From: Thermoplasmata archaeon
GTDB taxonomy: Archaea; Thermoplasmatota; Thermoplasmata; Lutacidiplasmatales; UBA184
Reading direction: 5' to 3'
Length of the DNA: 64,000 nt
NCBI GenBank assembly: GCA_035622275.1
Contig: DASPVQ010000015.1
Coordinates: forward strand, 1-64,000
Shown one piece after another: positions 26,780 to 35,041 of this stretch. The position numbers were made by a program, and so were the translations under genes. The notes beneath the pieces were generated by a model. It was given only the letters and a program-made list of their open reading frames with translations. It was not told where the DNA came from and made no database searches. Each line of letters begins with the position of its first letter. The first letter of the stretch is position 1.

Positions 26780-27475
26780 ATGGCCGACGACGACCGGACC
26801 CTCGCGCTCTACGTGAAGTCGAAGCGGGCGGTCACCTCGTTCTACCACGCCCCGAGCTCGACCCCGTACGCGCACGATGCGCCGACCTCCAACGTGCCGG
26901 GGCCCTATCCGACGACCGCGGGCCCGGCGGGCGCGGAGTACGACACCCGGGCGGACGAGCCGGTCCATTTCCTCTCCGACGACCAGGCCCGATGCGTCGC
27001 GCTCGTCGAGGAGCTCGCGGCCCGGCGGGGCTACACGACGCACGTCGTCGACATCGAGAAGGTCGGTCGCGTCGAGCGCCTGATCGCCGAGCACCTGCGC
27101 GGGGTCCAGCACTTCCCCGTGCTGATCAGCCCGAAGGGCGGGCGCCTCGAGGGCTGCGACGCGTTCACGGAGGAGAACCTGGCTGCGCTGATGCCGACCG
27201 AGCTCAAGGGCGTCCGCGCGTTCTCCTACATCAAGGTCCGCGGCGGCGACCTCGACCGGATCCGGCACCTCCTCGAGAACCTGAACGAGGTCAAGGAGCT
27301 GCACTTCCTCACCGGTGACTGGGACGTCGTCGTCGTCCTCGACTTCGCCCCCGGCGCCGGCGGCAAGCGCACCGTGCTCGACTTCGTCACCGAGCGGATC
27401 CGCGGGATCCCCGAGGTGCTCGACACCTCGACGGTCGTGCCCGAGTTCTCCGTCACGAAGTTCCCCCTCCCCTAG
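26780..27475 (+). CDS. Thioredoxin-fold plus RAM (Lrp/AsnC ligand-binding) fusion protein
   Basis: 231 residues. The N-terminal part (about 58-140) looks like a thioredoxin/glutaredoxin fold: V-H-F-L-S-D-D-Q-A-R-C near the start, V-V-D-I-E-K, and F-P-V-L-I-S-P-K-G-G (cis-Pro type), but with one Cys rather than C-x-x-C. The C-terminal part (about 145-231) matches an Lrp/AsnC effector-binding domain: A-F-S-Y-I-K-V-R-G-G-D, then V-K-E-L-H-F-L-T-G-D-W-D-V-V-V-V. There is no DNA-binding domain. A small-molecule or redox sensor acting on a partner is inferred. Confidence 0.7.
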   Translation: MADDDRTLALYVKSKRAVTSFYHAPSSTPYAHDAPTSNVPGPYPTTAGPAGAEYDTRADEPVHFLSDDQARCVALVEELAARRGYTTHVVDIEKVGRVERLIAEHLRGVQHFPVLISPKGGRLEGCDAFTEENLAALMPTELKGVRAFSYIKVRGGDLDRIRHLLENLNEVKELHFLTGDWDVVVVLDFAPGAGGKRTVLDFVTERIRGIPEVLDTSTVVPEFSVTKFPLP

Positions 27476-27499
27476 CCTCGGGCGCCGACGGGCCTCGCG

Positions 27500-27817
27500 T
27501 CAGGGTCGGCGGGCGTCTCGCGTCGCGCGGACGCGGGCCGCCGCGAGATCCGACCGGGGCGCGGAGGGCGAGAAGATGCGGGCGAGCCCCTCCGCGATGA
27601 AGCGGTGGGCCTCCTGTCCCTTGGAGGTCAGCGCGATCCGGCCGTCGCCGGTCGGCGTGCCGGCGACCAGACCGAGCCGCAGCAGGAGGTCGAGGTAGCG
27701 CTGGAAGACCGTGTAGTTGAGGCCGGCCCGCTGCTGCAGCGGTGTCTTCAACAGGGGACCTGCCGCGAGCGCCTCGAGGAGCCGACCGACGACGAACAGG
27801 TCGGGCCGCTCGGTCAT
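27500..27817 (-). CDS. Winged-helix transcriptional regulator
   Basis: 105 residues. The pattern V-G-R-L-L-E-A-L-A-A-G-P-L-L-K-T-P-L-Q followed by Y-T-V-F-Q-R-Y-L-D-L-L-L-R-L-G-L-V and D-G-R-I-A-L-T-S-K-G matches the archaeal single-domain winged helix (HTH_45-like/PadR-like). ATG at 27817 overlaps the stop of the upstream membrane-protein gene (ATGA), so it may control, or be controlled with, that gene. Confidence 0.75.
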   Translation of the reverse strand: MTERPDLFVVGRLLEALAAGPLLKTPLQQRAGLNYTVFQRYLDLLLRLGLVAGTPTGDGRIALTSKGQEAHRFIAEGLARIFSPSAPRSDLAAARVRATRDARRP

Positions 27818-28542
27818 GGGGTGGGGCCGGTCCCGACGAACCGCCAGAAGAACTCCGCTTCGAGCTCGCCGAGCTCGCGCGATTCCCGCTCGAGCAGCGC
27901 CTGGTCGGCCTCCAGCCACTGCTTCGCCCCGCGGTAGAGGGGCCAGAGCACGGCGAGGGAGGCCACGGCGGCCGCGCCGGCCACCGCGAGGAACGCGACC
28001 GGCAGGCTGGCGGCCAGGGCGTAGGCTCCCGCGACCCCCGCGATGATCTGGCCGAGGGAGAGCAGCCCCAGGGCGAGGGGAACGAACGACCACTCGGCGT
28101 CCCGGCCGGCGCGCGCGAGGAGCTCCTGGGCGCGTCGGATCGACTCGATCCAGGGGGTCGTCTCCTCCGCGGCCGGTGCGTCGGCCGGCCCGGTCCCTCG
28201 TCTTCGGGCCGGGGTCCCGCGCCGCCCGAGCACGACCTCGCGCACCGCGAGGCCGAGGAGCGCCACGGCGGGCGCGAACGCGACGAACGGGCCCCACTCG
28301 GGGGGCATCGAGCTCGTCGACGTCCCGGCAGCGCCGGTGGTGGTCGTCACGACGGAGACGTACAGGTCGATCAGGCTGAGCGCGGCATCGCCGAGGGCGA
28401 CGGCGAACAGGAACGCCCAGGCGAACGTGGAGAAGCGCCGGCTCCGCTGCGCGTGGCGCGTCACGCGGTCGTCGACCTCCTGGAGCTGGGCCTGCGCGGC
28501 CGCGACCGAGGCGGCGGCGCGGGACTCCGAGGGGCCCGTCAC
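27814..28542 (-). CDS. Membrane protein, about four spans, coiled-coil N-terminus
   Basis: 242 residues. A helical, Gln/Ala-rich N-terminus (about 1-35) precedes hydrophobic segments at about 40-65, 85-105, 150-172 and 175-198; a charged cytoplasmic helix (L-L-E-R-E-S-R-E-L-G-E-L-E) closes the protein. No family recognised. It forms a two-gene unit with the winged-helix regulator that follows. Confidence 0.7.
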   Translation of the reverse strand: MTGPSESRAAASVAAAQAQLQEVDDRVTRHAQRSRRFSTFAWAFLFAVALGDAALSLIDLYVSVVTTTTGAAGTSTSSMPPEWGPFVAFAPAVALLGLAVREVVLGRRGTPARRRGTGPADAPAAEETTPWIESIRRAQELLARAGRDAEWSFVPLALGLLSLGQIIAGVAGAYALAASLPVAFLAVAGAAAVASLAVLWPLYRGAKQWLEADQALLERESRELGELEAEFFWRFVGTGPTP

Positions 28543-28619
28543 GGCCGTGGCACGGGGGCCACGGACCTTACCTCTTCCTCCGCGCCGGTCCGTCTCCGCC
28601 GCGCCCCCGGCGGACGGGG

Positions 28620-31600
28620 CTAACCGCGGCGGCGGCGTCGCCGTCGCCCCGGCACGACCGGAAGCTGTCGCGCGGCGGTCTCGGGCCCCGCCCCCGGCTC
28701 CGGCGAGCCGTAGAGCGGCTCGACGGTCAGCGGGTGGTCCTCGAGCCAGGCCACGCCCTCGACGTACGCCGCGAATGCCTCGAGGCTCGTGAACAGCGGG
28801 ATCCCGAGCTCGATCGCGCGCCGGCGCAGGACGTACTCGTCCTCGAGCATCCGCTCGAACTTCTCCTGGGTGAGCGAGAGCGGCACGTTGAGGAGCAGGT
28901 CGATCTCGCCGTGGTCGAGCGCGCCGAGCACGTTCGGGTGGCGGTCCGGCTCGCTCACCTTGTGCAGGATCCGCACGCCGCGCAGCCCGCGGTTGGCGAG
29001 GAACGCGCCCGTGTCCTCCGTCGCGGCGATCCGCAGGCCGAGGGAGCGCAGCCGCTCTGCGATCGGCAGCAGCTGCTCCTTGAGCGCCGGACCGCCGACG
29101 CTGAGGAACGCGCTGCCCCGGCGGGGGACGAGGCGGACGCCGGTCGCGACCAGGGCCTTGACGAGCGCGTCGGAGAAGGTCGGCCCGAAGCAGGCGACCT
29201 CGCCGGTCGACTGCATCTCGACCCCCAGAAGCGGGTCGGAGCCCGCGAGCTGAAGGAAGGAGAACTGGGGGACCTTGACGCCCCAGCGACCGGGCGGCAG
29301 CGGCGCGAGGCCGTCACGGGTGATCGGGCGGCTCAGCATCGCCCGGGCCGCCTCGCGCAGGAGCGGGATCCCGGTCGCTTTGGCGAGGAACGGCAGCGAC
29401 CGGCTCGCCCGCAGGTTGAGCTCGATGATCTGGTAGCGCTCGTCCTTGACGAGGAACTGGACGTTGAACGGGCCCCGGATGGCGAGCGTGCGCGCGAGGC
29501 GTCCGGCGGCGTCGAGCAGGCTCGCCTGCACCGCGGCCGACGTGTGCCGCGGGGGCAGGCAGAAGATCGCGTCGCCGGAGTGCACGCCCGCGCGCTCGAC
29601 GTGCTCGAGGATGCCCGCGACGAGCACGCGCGTACCGTCCGAGATGCCGTCGAGCTCGACCTCGTCAGCCCCTTCGACGAACTTCGTGATCACGACCGGG
29701 TGCTCGGGCGAGACGCGCGCGGCCTCGGAGAGGAAGCGGCCGAGGTCGGCGCGGCCAGCGATCACTCGCATCGCCTGGCCGCTGAGGACGTACGACGGGC
29801 GGACGAGCACGGGGTACCCCACCTCGTCCGCGAACGCCGCCGCCTCGTCGATCGTCGTGAACGCCCGCCAGGCCGGCTGCGGGATCCGAAGGCGCTCGAG
29901 CAACCGCGCGAAGCGCGCGCGGTCCTCGGCCGTGTCGATGGACTCGGGGGCGGTGCCGAGCACCGGGATCCCGCACATCTGGAGCAGCGGCGTGAGGTTC
30001 TGGGCGAGCTGGCTGCCAACGCACGTCACCACCCCACCGAACGACTCGAAGTCGACCAGATCGCGCACCCGTTCGAGGGTGATCTCCTCGAAGTACAGCC
30101 GGTCCGACCGGTCGTAGTCGGTGGAGACCGTCTCGGGGTTCGAGTTGAGGAGCGCGACGCCGGGCACGCCCTCCGCCTTGAGCCCGTCCACGAGGTTCAT
30201 CGTCGACCAGTCGAACTCGACGCTCGAGCCGATCCGGTACGGGCCCGCGCCGATCACGAGCACCGAGCCGCCGGGCATCGGCCGGACGTCGTCCGCGTCC
30301 GCGCGGTAGGTGACGTAGAGGTAGTTCGTGCGGGCGGGCCACTCCCCCGCGAGCGTGTCGATCATGCGCACCCGCGGCCGGATCCCCTCGGCCAGCCGGC
30401 GCCGGCGGATCTCCTCCTCGTCCTGGTGCGCCGTGCGGGCGATCGCGCGGTCGGAGAAGCCGAGCTCCTTCGCCCGGCGCAGGAGCGGGGCCGGCACCTC
30501 GGCGCCGGCCCGCCCCGCGATCGCGCGGTGCGTCGCCTCGATCTCCGCCAGGCAGTCGACGAACCATCGGTCGACCCAGGAGGTGCGGCTCACGGTCGCG
30601 GCGTCCACGCCGGCGCGCAGTGCCTCGAGGATCCGGTAGAGGATCTCGGGCGTCGGCGCGGCGAGGTCCTCGAGGATCGCGTCGCGCGCGCGGACCTCTT
30701 CCGGCGGCAGGAGGTCGGCTCGGGGGTCGCCCATCCGGACCGCCTTCGCGATCGCCTCGGGGAACGAGGCGCCGATCCCCATCACCTCGCCCACCGACTT
30801 CATCGTGGGGCCGAGGCGGCGATCGGCCCGGGGGAACTTGTCGAGGTCCCAGCGGGGGAGCTTGACGACGACGTAGTCGAGCGCCGGCTCGAAGCAGGCG
30901 GTCGTCACGCCGGTGATGCGGTTCTTGAGCTCGGGCAGGGTGTAGCCGAGCGCGAGCTTCGCCGCGACGTAGGCGAGCGGATAGCCGGTCGCCTTGCTCG
31001 CGAGCGCGCTCGAACGCGAGAGCCGCGCGTTGATCTCGATCGCGTAGTACTCCTCGCTCGTCGGATCGAGGCAGAACTGGATGTTGCACTCCCCGACGAT
31101 CCCGCACGCCTCGACCGCGCGCAGCGCGGCCTGCCGCAGCATCTGGTACTCGTGGTCGGTCAGCGTCTGGCTCGGCGCGATGACGATGTTGTCGCCCGTG
31201 TGCACGCGCATGCCGAGGACGTTCTCCATGTTGCAGACGGTGAGCGCGTTGCCCTTCGCGTCGCGGACCACCTCGTACTCGAGCTGCTTGAACGATCCGA
31301 CGTACCGTTCGAGCAGCACTTGGCCGACCGGGCTCGCGCGCAGCCCCCGGCCGACGACCTCGGCGAGCTCCTCGCGCGTGCGCGCGACGCCGCCGCCCTT
31401 GCCGCCGAGCGTGTAGGCGACCCGCGCCATCACGGGGTAGCCGAGCTTCTCCGCCGCGGCGACCGCTTCGTCATAGGAGTACACCGCGGTGCTCGGGAGG
31501 GTGGGCACGCGGGCGCGCGCCATCGTGCGCACGAACTTCGCGCGGTCCTCGGTCGCCCGGATCCCGGCGAGCGGTGTGCCGAGGACGCGGGTGCCGCTGC

Positions 31601-31925
31601 GGCGCAGCGCGCCCGTGTCGGCGAGCTGGACGCCGCAGTTGAGCGCCGTCTGGCCGCCGAACGACAGCAGGATCCCCTCCGGCCGCTCCGCATCGAGGAT
31701 CGGCGCGACGAACTCCGGGACGAGCGGCTGGAAGTAGACCCGGCCGTGCCGGGAGGGGTCCGTCTGCAGGGTCGCGATGTTCGGGTTCACCACGACCGCG
31801 TAGACGCCCTCCTCCTCGAGCGCCTTCAGGCACTGGCTGCCGGAGTAGTCGAACTCCCCGGCCTCTCCGATCTTGAGGGCTCCGCTGCCGAGGACCAGGA
31901 CCTTGGAGGGGACTGCGGGGGTCAT
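28620..31925 (-). CDS. carB: Carbamoyl-phosphate synthase large subunit
   Basis: 1101 residues, the full two-half enzyme. Makes carbamoyl phosphate from bicarbonate, ammonia delivered by CarA, and 2 ATP, for pyrimidines and arginine. Two ATP-grasp halves are visible, each with an N-terminal L-G-S-G/I-G-A-G-P-x-R-I-G type motif (near residues 13 and 555) and E-I-N-A-R/E-L-N-L-R-A-S-R metal-binding stretches. An MGS-like allosteric domain closes the protein near residues 935-1060, followed by an Arg-rich tail. ATG at 31925 overlaps the carA stop. Confidence 0.97.
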   Translation of the reverse strand: MTPAVPSKVLVLGSGALKIGEAGEFDYSGSQCLKALEEEGVYAVVVNPNIATLQTDPSRHGRVYFQPLVPEFVAPILDAERPEGILLSFGGQTALNCGVQLADTGALRRSGTRVLGTPLAGIRATEDRAKFVRTMARARVPTLPSTAVYSYDEAVAAAEKLGYPVMARVAYTLGGKGGGVARTREELAEVVGRGLRASPVGQVLLERYVGSFKQLEYEVVRDAKGNALTVCNMENVLGMRVHTGDNIVIAPSQTLTDHEYQMLRQAALRAVEACGIVGECNIQFCLDPTSEEYYAIEINARLSRSSALASKATGYPLAYVAAKLALGYTLPELKNRITGVTTACFEPALDYVVVKLPRWDLDKFPRADRRLGPTMKSVGEVMGIGASFPEAIAKAVRMGDPRADLLPPEEVRARDAILEDLAAPTPEILYRILEALRAGVDAATVSRTSWVDRWFVDCLAEIEATHRAIAGRAGAEVPAPLLRRAKELGFSDRAIARTAHQDEEEIRRRRLAEGIRPRVRMIDTLAGEWPARTNYLYVTYRADADDVRPMPGGSVLVIGAGPYRIGSSVEFDWSTMNLVDGLKAEGVPGVALLNSNPETVSTDYDRSDRLYFEEITLERVRDLVDFESFGGVVTCVGSQLAQNLTPLLQMCGIPVLGTAPESIDTAEDRARFARLLERLRIPQPAWRAFTTIDEAAAFADEVGYPVLVRPSYVLSGQAMRVIAGRADLGRFLSEAARVSPEHPVVITKFVEGADEVELDGISDGTRVLVAGILEHVERAGVHSGDAIFCLPPRHTSAAVQASLLDAAGRLARTLAIRGPFNVQFLVKDERYQIIELNLRASRSLPFLAKATGIPLLREAARAMLSRPITRDGLAPLPPGRWGVKVPQFSFLQLAGSDPLLGVEMQSTGEVACFGPTFSDALVKALVATGVRLVPRRGSAFLSVGGPALKEQLLPIAERLRSLGLRIAATEDTGAFLANRGLRGVRILHKVSEPDRHPNVLGALDHGEIDLLLNVPLSLTQEKFERMLEDEYVLRRRAIELGIPLFTSLEAFAAYVEGVAWLEDHPLTVEPLYGSPEPGAGPETAARQLPVVPGRRRRRRRG

Positions 31926-33064
31926 GCGCGCCGCCGCACTTTCTGGACGAACCGGTCGAAGACGAACCCCGCCTCCTGCGGACCGGGGTGGCCTTCGGGG
32001 TGGCCCTGGAGCGCGAGGACCCGGCCGGCCCGGTCGCGCAGCCCCTCCAGAGTCCCGTCGTCCGGGTTGGTGGCCCACGCCTCGAGCCCGGTGCCGGCGA
32101 GCGACGCCGGGTCGACCGCGTAGCCGTGGTTCTCGCTGACGATCAGCGCGCGCCCGTCGGGGAACTCGATCGTTTTGTTCTGCCCGCGGTGGCCGTACTT
32201 GAGCTTGAACGTGCGGGCCCCGCGAGCGAGCGCGATCAACTGGTGCCCGAGGCAGATGCCGAGGGTCGGAAGCGCCCGGGTCGCGGGGCGCCGCAGTTCC
32301 TCGATCGCCGGCGCGAGCTCGGCCGGGTCCCCCGGCCCGTTGCCGACGAGCAGCCCGGCGACGCGACGGCCTTCCCACCGGCTCGGCACCTCGTGGTCGT
32401 AGGGCAGGCGCAGCACCGAGACCCGGCGCGCGAGCAGCGCGCGCAGGATGCTGGCCTTGATCCCGCAGTCGAGGACGGCGACGATCGGTCCGCCGTCGCG
32501 GGCGATCAGGCTCGCGCGCTTCGGCGCGACCTCGGCCATGAACGACTCCTCGCGGTAGGGCGGCGCGGCCCGGATCGCCTTCGCGAGCTCGGCGTCGCTC
32601 GGACGTCGGTCGGCCGGCCCCACGTCCAGCACGCCGGGGACGACGCCCCGGGTGCGCAGGTGCTCGGTGAGTCGTCGCGTGTCGACCCCGCGGATCCCCG
32701 GCACGCCCTCGGCCGATAGCCACGCCTCGAGGCTGCGCGCGCTCGACCAGTGCACGGGCGACGTCGTCCCCCGGACGATCACACCGCGCGGCTGGATCTC
32801 CTCGCTCTCGAGGAGGGGAAGGCCGTCGCGGTCGCGGCCGTCGGACGGCACGCCGTAGTTGCCGAGGAGCGGGTAGGTGAACGTGAGCAGCTGGCCTCGG
32901 AACGACGGATCGGTCAGCGACTCGGGATAGCCGACCATCCCCGTCGTGAAGACGACCTCGCCGACGCGGCGCCCGGCCGCGCCGACTCCTTCGGCATCGA
33001 AGCGAGTCCCGTCCTCGAGAAACAGAGTCCCCCCGAGCGCGACCTCGTCGGCGCGAGCCGGCAC
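31922..33064 (-). CDS. carA: Carbamoyl-phosphate synthase small (glutaminase) subunit
   Basis: 380 residues from a GTG at 33064. Hydrolyses glutamine and channels ammonia to CarB. The N-terminal domain has the T-G-M-V-G-Y-P-E-S-L-T-D-P-S signature; the class-I amidotransferase domain has the nucleophile Cys in G-I-C-L-G-H-Q and the His-x-Glu pair in G-H-P-E-G-H-P-G-P-Q near residue 358. A box AATCTTAAGG at 33104-33113 implies a short leader of about 20 nt; no better in-frame ATG or GTG lies between. Confidence 0.95.
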   Translation of the reverse strand: MPARADEVALGGTLFLEDGTRFDAEGVGAAGRRVGEVVFTTGMVGYPESLTDPSFRGQLLTFTYPLLGNYGVPSDGRDRDGLPLLESEEIQPRGVIVRGTTSPVHWSSARSLEAWLSAEGVPGIRGVDTRRLTEHLRTRGVVPGVLDVGPADRRPSDAELAKAIRAAPPYREESFMAEVAPKRASLIARDGGPIVAVLDCGIKASILRALLARRVSVLRLPYDHEVPSRWEGRRVAGLLVGNGPGDPAELAPAIEELRRPATRALPTLGICLGHQLIALARGARTFKLKYGHRGQNKTIEFPDGRALIVSENHGYAVDPASLAGTGLEAWATNPDDGTLEGLRDRAGRVLALQGHPEGHPGPQEAGFVFDRFVQKVRRRA

Positions 33065-33103
33065 GGGCGTCGGGAACCCGAAGGGAAGCAGGCCGGGCGG
33101 CGA

Positions 33104-33113
33104 CCTTAAGATT
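33104..33113 (-). promoter_or_regulatory. TATA-like box of the carAB operon
   Basis: AATCTTAAGG on the minus strand, 40-49 nt before the chosen carA GTG. Confidence 0.5.
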
Positions 33114-33170
33114 TGCCGTCGGACGACGCGCGCGAGCGCGCGTCGGAGCGACCGGCGCGCACGTGGAGCG

Positions 33171-33178
33171 CTCTTAGG
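33171..33178 (+). promoter_or_regulatory. TATA-like box of the thioredoxin-reductase-like gene
   Basis: CTCTTAGG, 22-29 nt before the GTG at 33200. It decides the start: the open frame runs upstream, but residues before this GTG match no family. Confidence 0.5.
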
Positions 33179-33199
33179 CCCGCGCCGGCTGGAGCGCGC

Positions 33200-34195
33200 G
33201 TGCCGGGGTTGGCGCGGCTCCAGCCGTCCTACGACGTCGTGATCGTCGGCGGTGGCCACGCGGGCCTGCAGGCCGGACTCAAGGCCGCGCTCCTCGGCCA
33301 CACGGCGGCGATCATCGACCGGGGCCCGAAGTACTCGCGCTCGTACTACGCACCGAAGATGGACAACATCCCGGGCTACCCCGAGGGGATCTCCGGGCAC
33401 AAGCTGCTCGACCAGCAGATCGCCGCGGTCCGCAAGGTCGACGCGGCGGTGAGCTACTTCGCGCCGGCCCGGGCCTCGCGCGCCGACCGGACGGCCGACG
33501 GCTTCGCCGTGACGTTCGACTGGCTGAAGCAGACGCTGGTCGCACGGGGACGGGCGGTCGTGCTCGCGATGGGAGTGGTCGACCGCATCCCGGAGGTCGG
33601 CGGACGCATCGATCCGATCTTTCCGTGGGCGAACCAGGCGATCGTCGACTTCTGCATCCTGTGCGACGGTCACGAGCTCACCGGCCGGTCGGTGGCCGTC
33701 ATCGGCCACGATGCCTTCGCCGCGCGCACCGCGCTCGACCTGATCCACTTCGGGCCAGCGTCGCTCGAGATGTTGACACACGGCCGCCCGCTGCTCGACG
33801 GCGTGCCCGAGCCCGAGCGGGCCGCGCTCGCGACGGCGCTCGCCGAGGCCCACGTTCCCGCGACCGAGCTCGAGATCGTCGGCTTCGACGGGATCCGCGA
33901 GGGACGCTTCGGCGTGCGGTTCGCCGACGGCAGCCACCGCGAGTTCGACCGTGGCTTCAGTGCCCTGGGCTGGTACGACCTGCACCAGGACCTGCCGCGC
34001 GCGCTCGGCTGTCGGTTCGACCCGGACGGCTACGTCGTCACCGACTCGGACGCCCGGGCCCTCGCGGAGGACGGCGGGGCGCCGATCCCGGGCCTCTACT
34101 GCGTCGGCGACCAGTCGAGCGGTTGGAAGCAGATCCCGGAGGCGTGGGCGACCGCCGAACGGGCGGTCATCCACGCCTACGCCGAGTACCTCTGA
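33200..34195 (+). CDS. Thioredoxin-reductase-like flavoprotein with altered NAD(P)H site
   Basis: 331 residues. The FAD-binding motif V-I-V-G-G-G-H-A-G-L lies at about 13-23, and the redox pair C-I-L-C-D-G at 152-157 matches the family C-x-x-C. A late G-L-Y-C-V-G-D-Q motif contacts FAD. The second Rossmann motif, normally G-G-G-x-S-A, reads V-I-G-H-D-A-F-A, so NAD(P)H binding is doubtful. The Thermoplasma acidophilum enzyme is known not to use NADPH, which fits. Likely reduces a thioredoxin-like partner with an unknown electron donor. Confidence 0.85.
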   Translation: MPGLARLQPSYDVVIVGGGHAGLQAGLKAALLGHTAAIIDRGPKYSRSYYAPKMDNIPGYPEGISGHKLLDQQIAAVRKVDAAVSYFAPARASRADRTADGFAVTFDWLKQTLVARGRAVVLAMGVVDRIPEVGGRIDPIFPWANQAIVDFCILCDGHELTGRSVAVIGHDAFAARTALDLIHFGPASLEMLTHGRPLLDGVPEPERAALATALAEAHVPATELEIVGFDGIREGRFGVRFADGSHREFDRGFSALGWYDLHQDLPRALGCRFDPDGYVVTDSDARALAEDGGAPIPGLYCVGDQSSGWKQIPEAWATAERAVIHAYAEYL

Positions 34196-34208
34196 GTCGC
34201 GGGCCGGC

Positions 34209-34961
34209 CTACTCGGCGGGAGCGGCGTGGCGCGCCCCGCCGACGTCGAGATGGCGGGCGAGCTCGGTTAGGTCCTTCGCGACCGCGGCGGCCCCCGCCG
34301 CGAGGAACCGGTCGTCGGTGAGCCCCTCCCCCGACGCCTCGGACGGATCCGGCAGGACGCCGTAGAACCGGATCCCCGCGCGCGTCGCGCACTCCGCGTC
34401 GATCAGGTGATCGCCCACATACAGGGCGCGTTCGCTCGGGATGCCCATCTCGCGCAGCAAGAGATGCAGCGCCTCGGGCGACGGCTTCTGCGGCCCGGGC
34501 GCGCTGCGCGTCCTCAGATAGGGGAAGTACGGGTCGAGGCCGGTGCGGGCGAGCGCGTTCCGGGCGAAGAACTCCGAGCTGCGGGTCAGGATGCCGAGGC
34601 GGAAGCCGCGCTCCGTGAGCGCGCGCAGGAGGCCCTCCGCTCCGGGCCGGACGACCGTGTGGGGGAGGGCCTCGGCCTCGATCGCGTCGATCCGCTTCGC
34701 GTACTCGGCTTCGAATCGGAACAGGTTCCCCTCGGGGGCCCCGGACGCCAGGAGCTCGGTCCGGGCGGCCTCCACGATCCGGTGCACCGGCTCGGAGACC
34801 GAGAGGTGTCCCGGGGGAACGCCGTAGCGCTCGGCGACGCGGATCACCTCGGCCCGGATGCGCCCGAAGTCGTGGTGCGAGAGGACCAGGGTGCCGTCGA
34901 GGTCGAAGACGACCCCGAGCAGGGGCTCGAGAAAGTGCGGAGCGCCGTCGCGGGGCGTCAT
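34209..34961 (-). CDS. HAD-superfamily phosphatase
   Basis: 250 residues. Motif I V-F-D-L-D-G-T-L (nucleophile Asp20, acid/base Asp22), motif II I-L-T-R-S-S near residue 130, motif III K-P-S-P-E-A-L and motif IV V-G-D-H-L-I-D near residue 184 with an alpha-helical C1 cap between. Phosphoglycolate-phosphatase-like subfamily; substrate not predictable. A helix-breaking A-T element near 34989-34999 may be the promoter. Confidence 0.9.
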   Translation of the reverse strand: MTPRDGAPHFLEPLLGVVFDLDGTLVLSHHDFGRIRAEVIRVAERYGVPPGHLSVSEPVHRIVEAARTELLASGAPEGNLFRFEAEYAKRIDAIEAEALPHTVVRPGAEGLLRALTERGFRLGILTRSSEFFARNALARTGLDPYFPYLRTRSAPGPQKPSPEALHLLLREMGIPSERALYVGDHLIDAECATRAGIRFYGVLPDPSEASGEGLTDDRFLAAGAAAVAKDLTELARHLDVGGARHAAPAE

Positions 34962-35041
34962 CTCCCCTCGCCCGAGACGGGCCGCTCGGTTAGGTAAGCG
35001 TTTGCCTCCAGCGGAACCGCACGTCCGGCGCCGGCGTGAGG

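Noticed and set aside
28734-32123. 1129-codon open frame on the plus strand
   Set aside because: Antisense to carB, which has full conserved motifs; the frame shows only low-complexity shadow composition.
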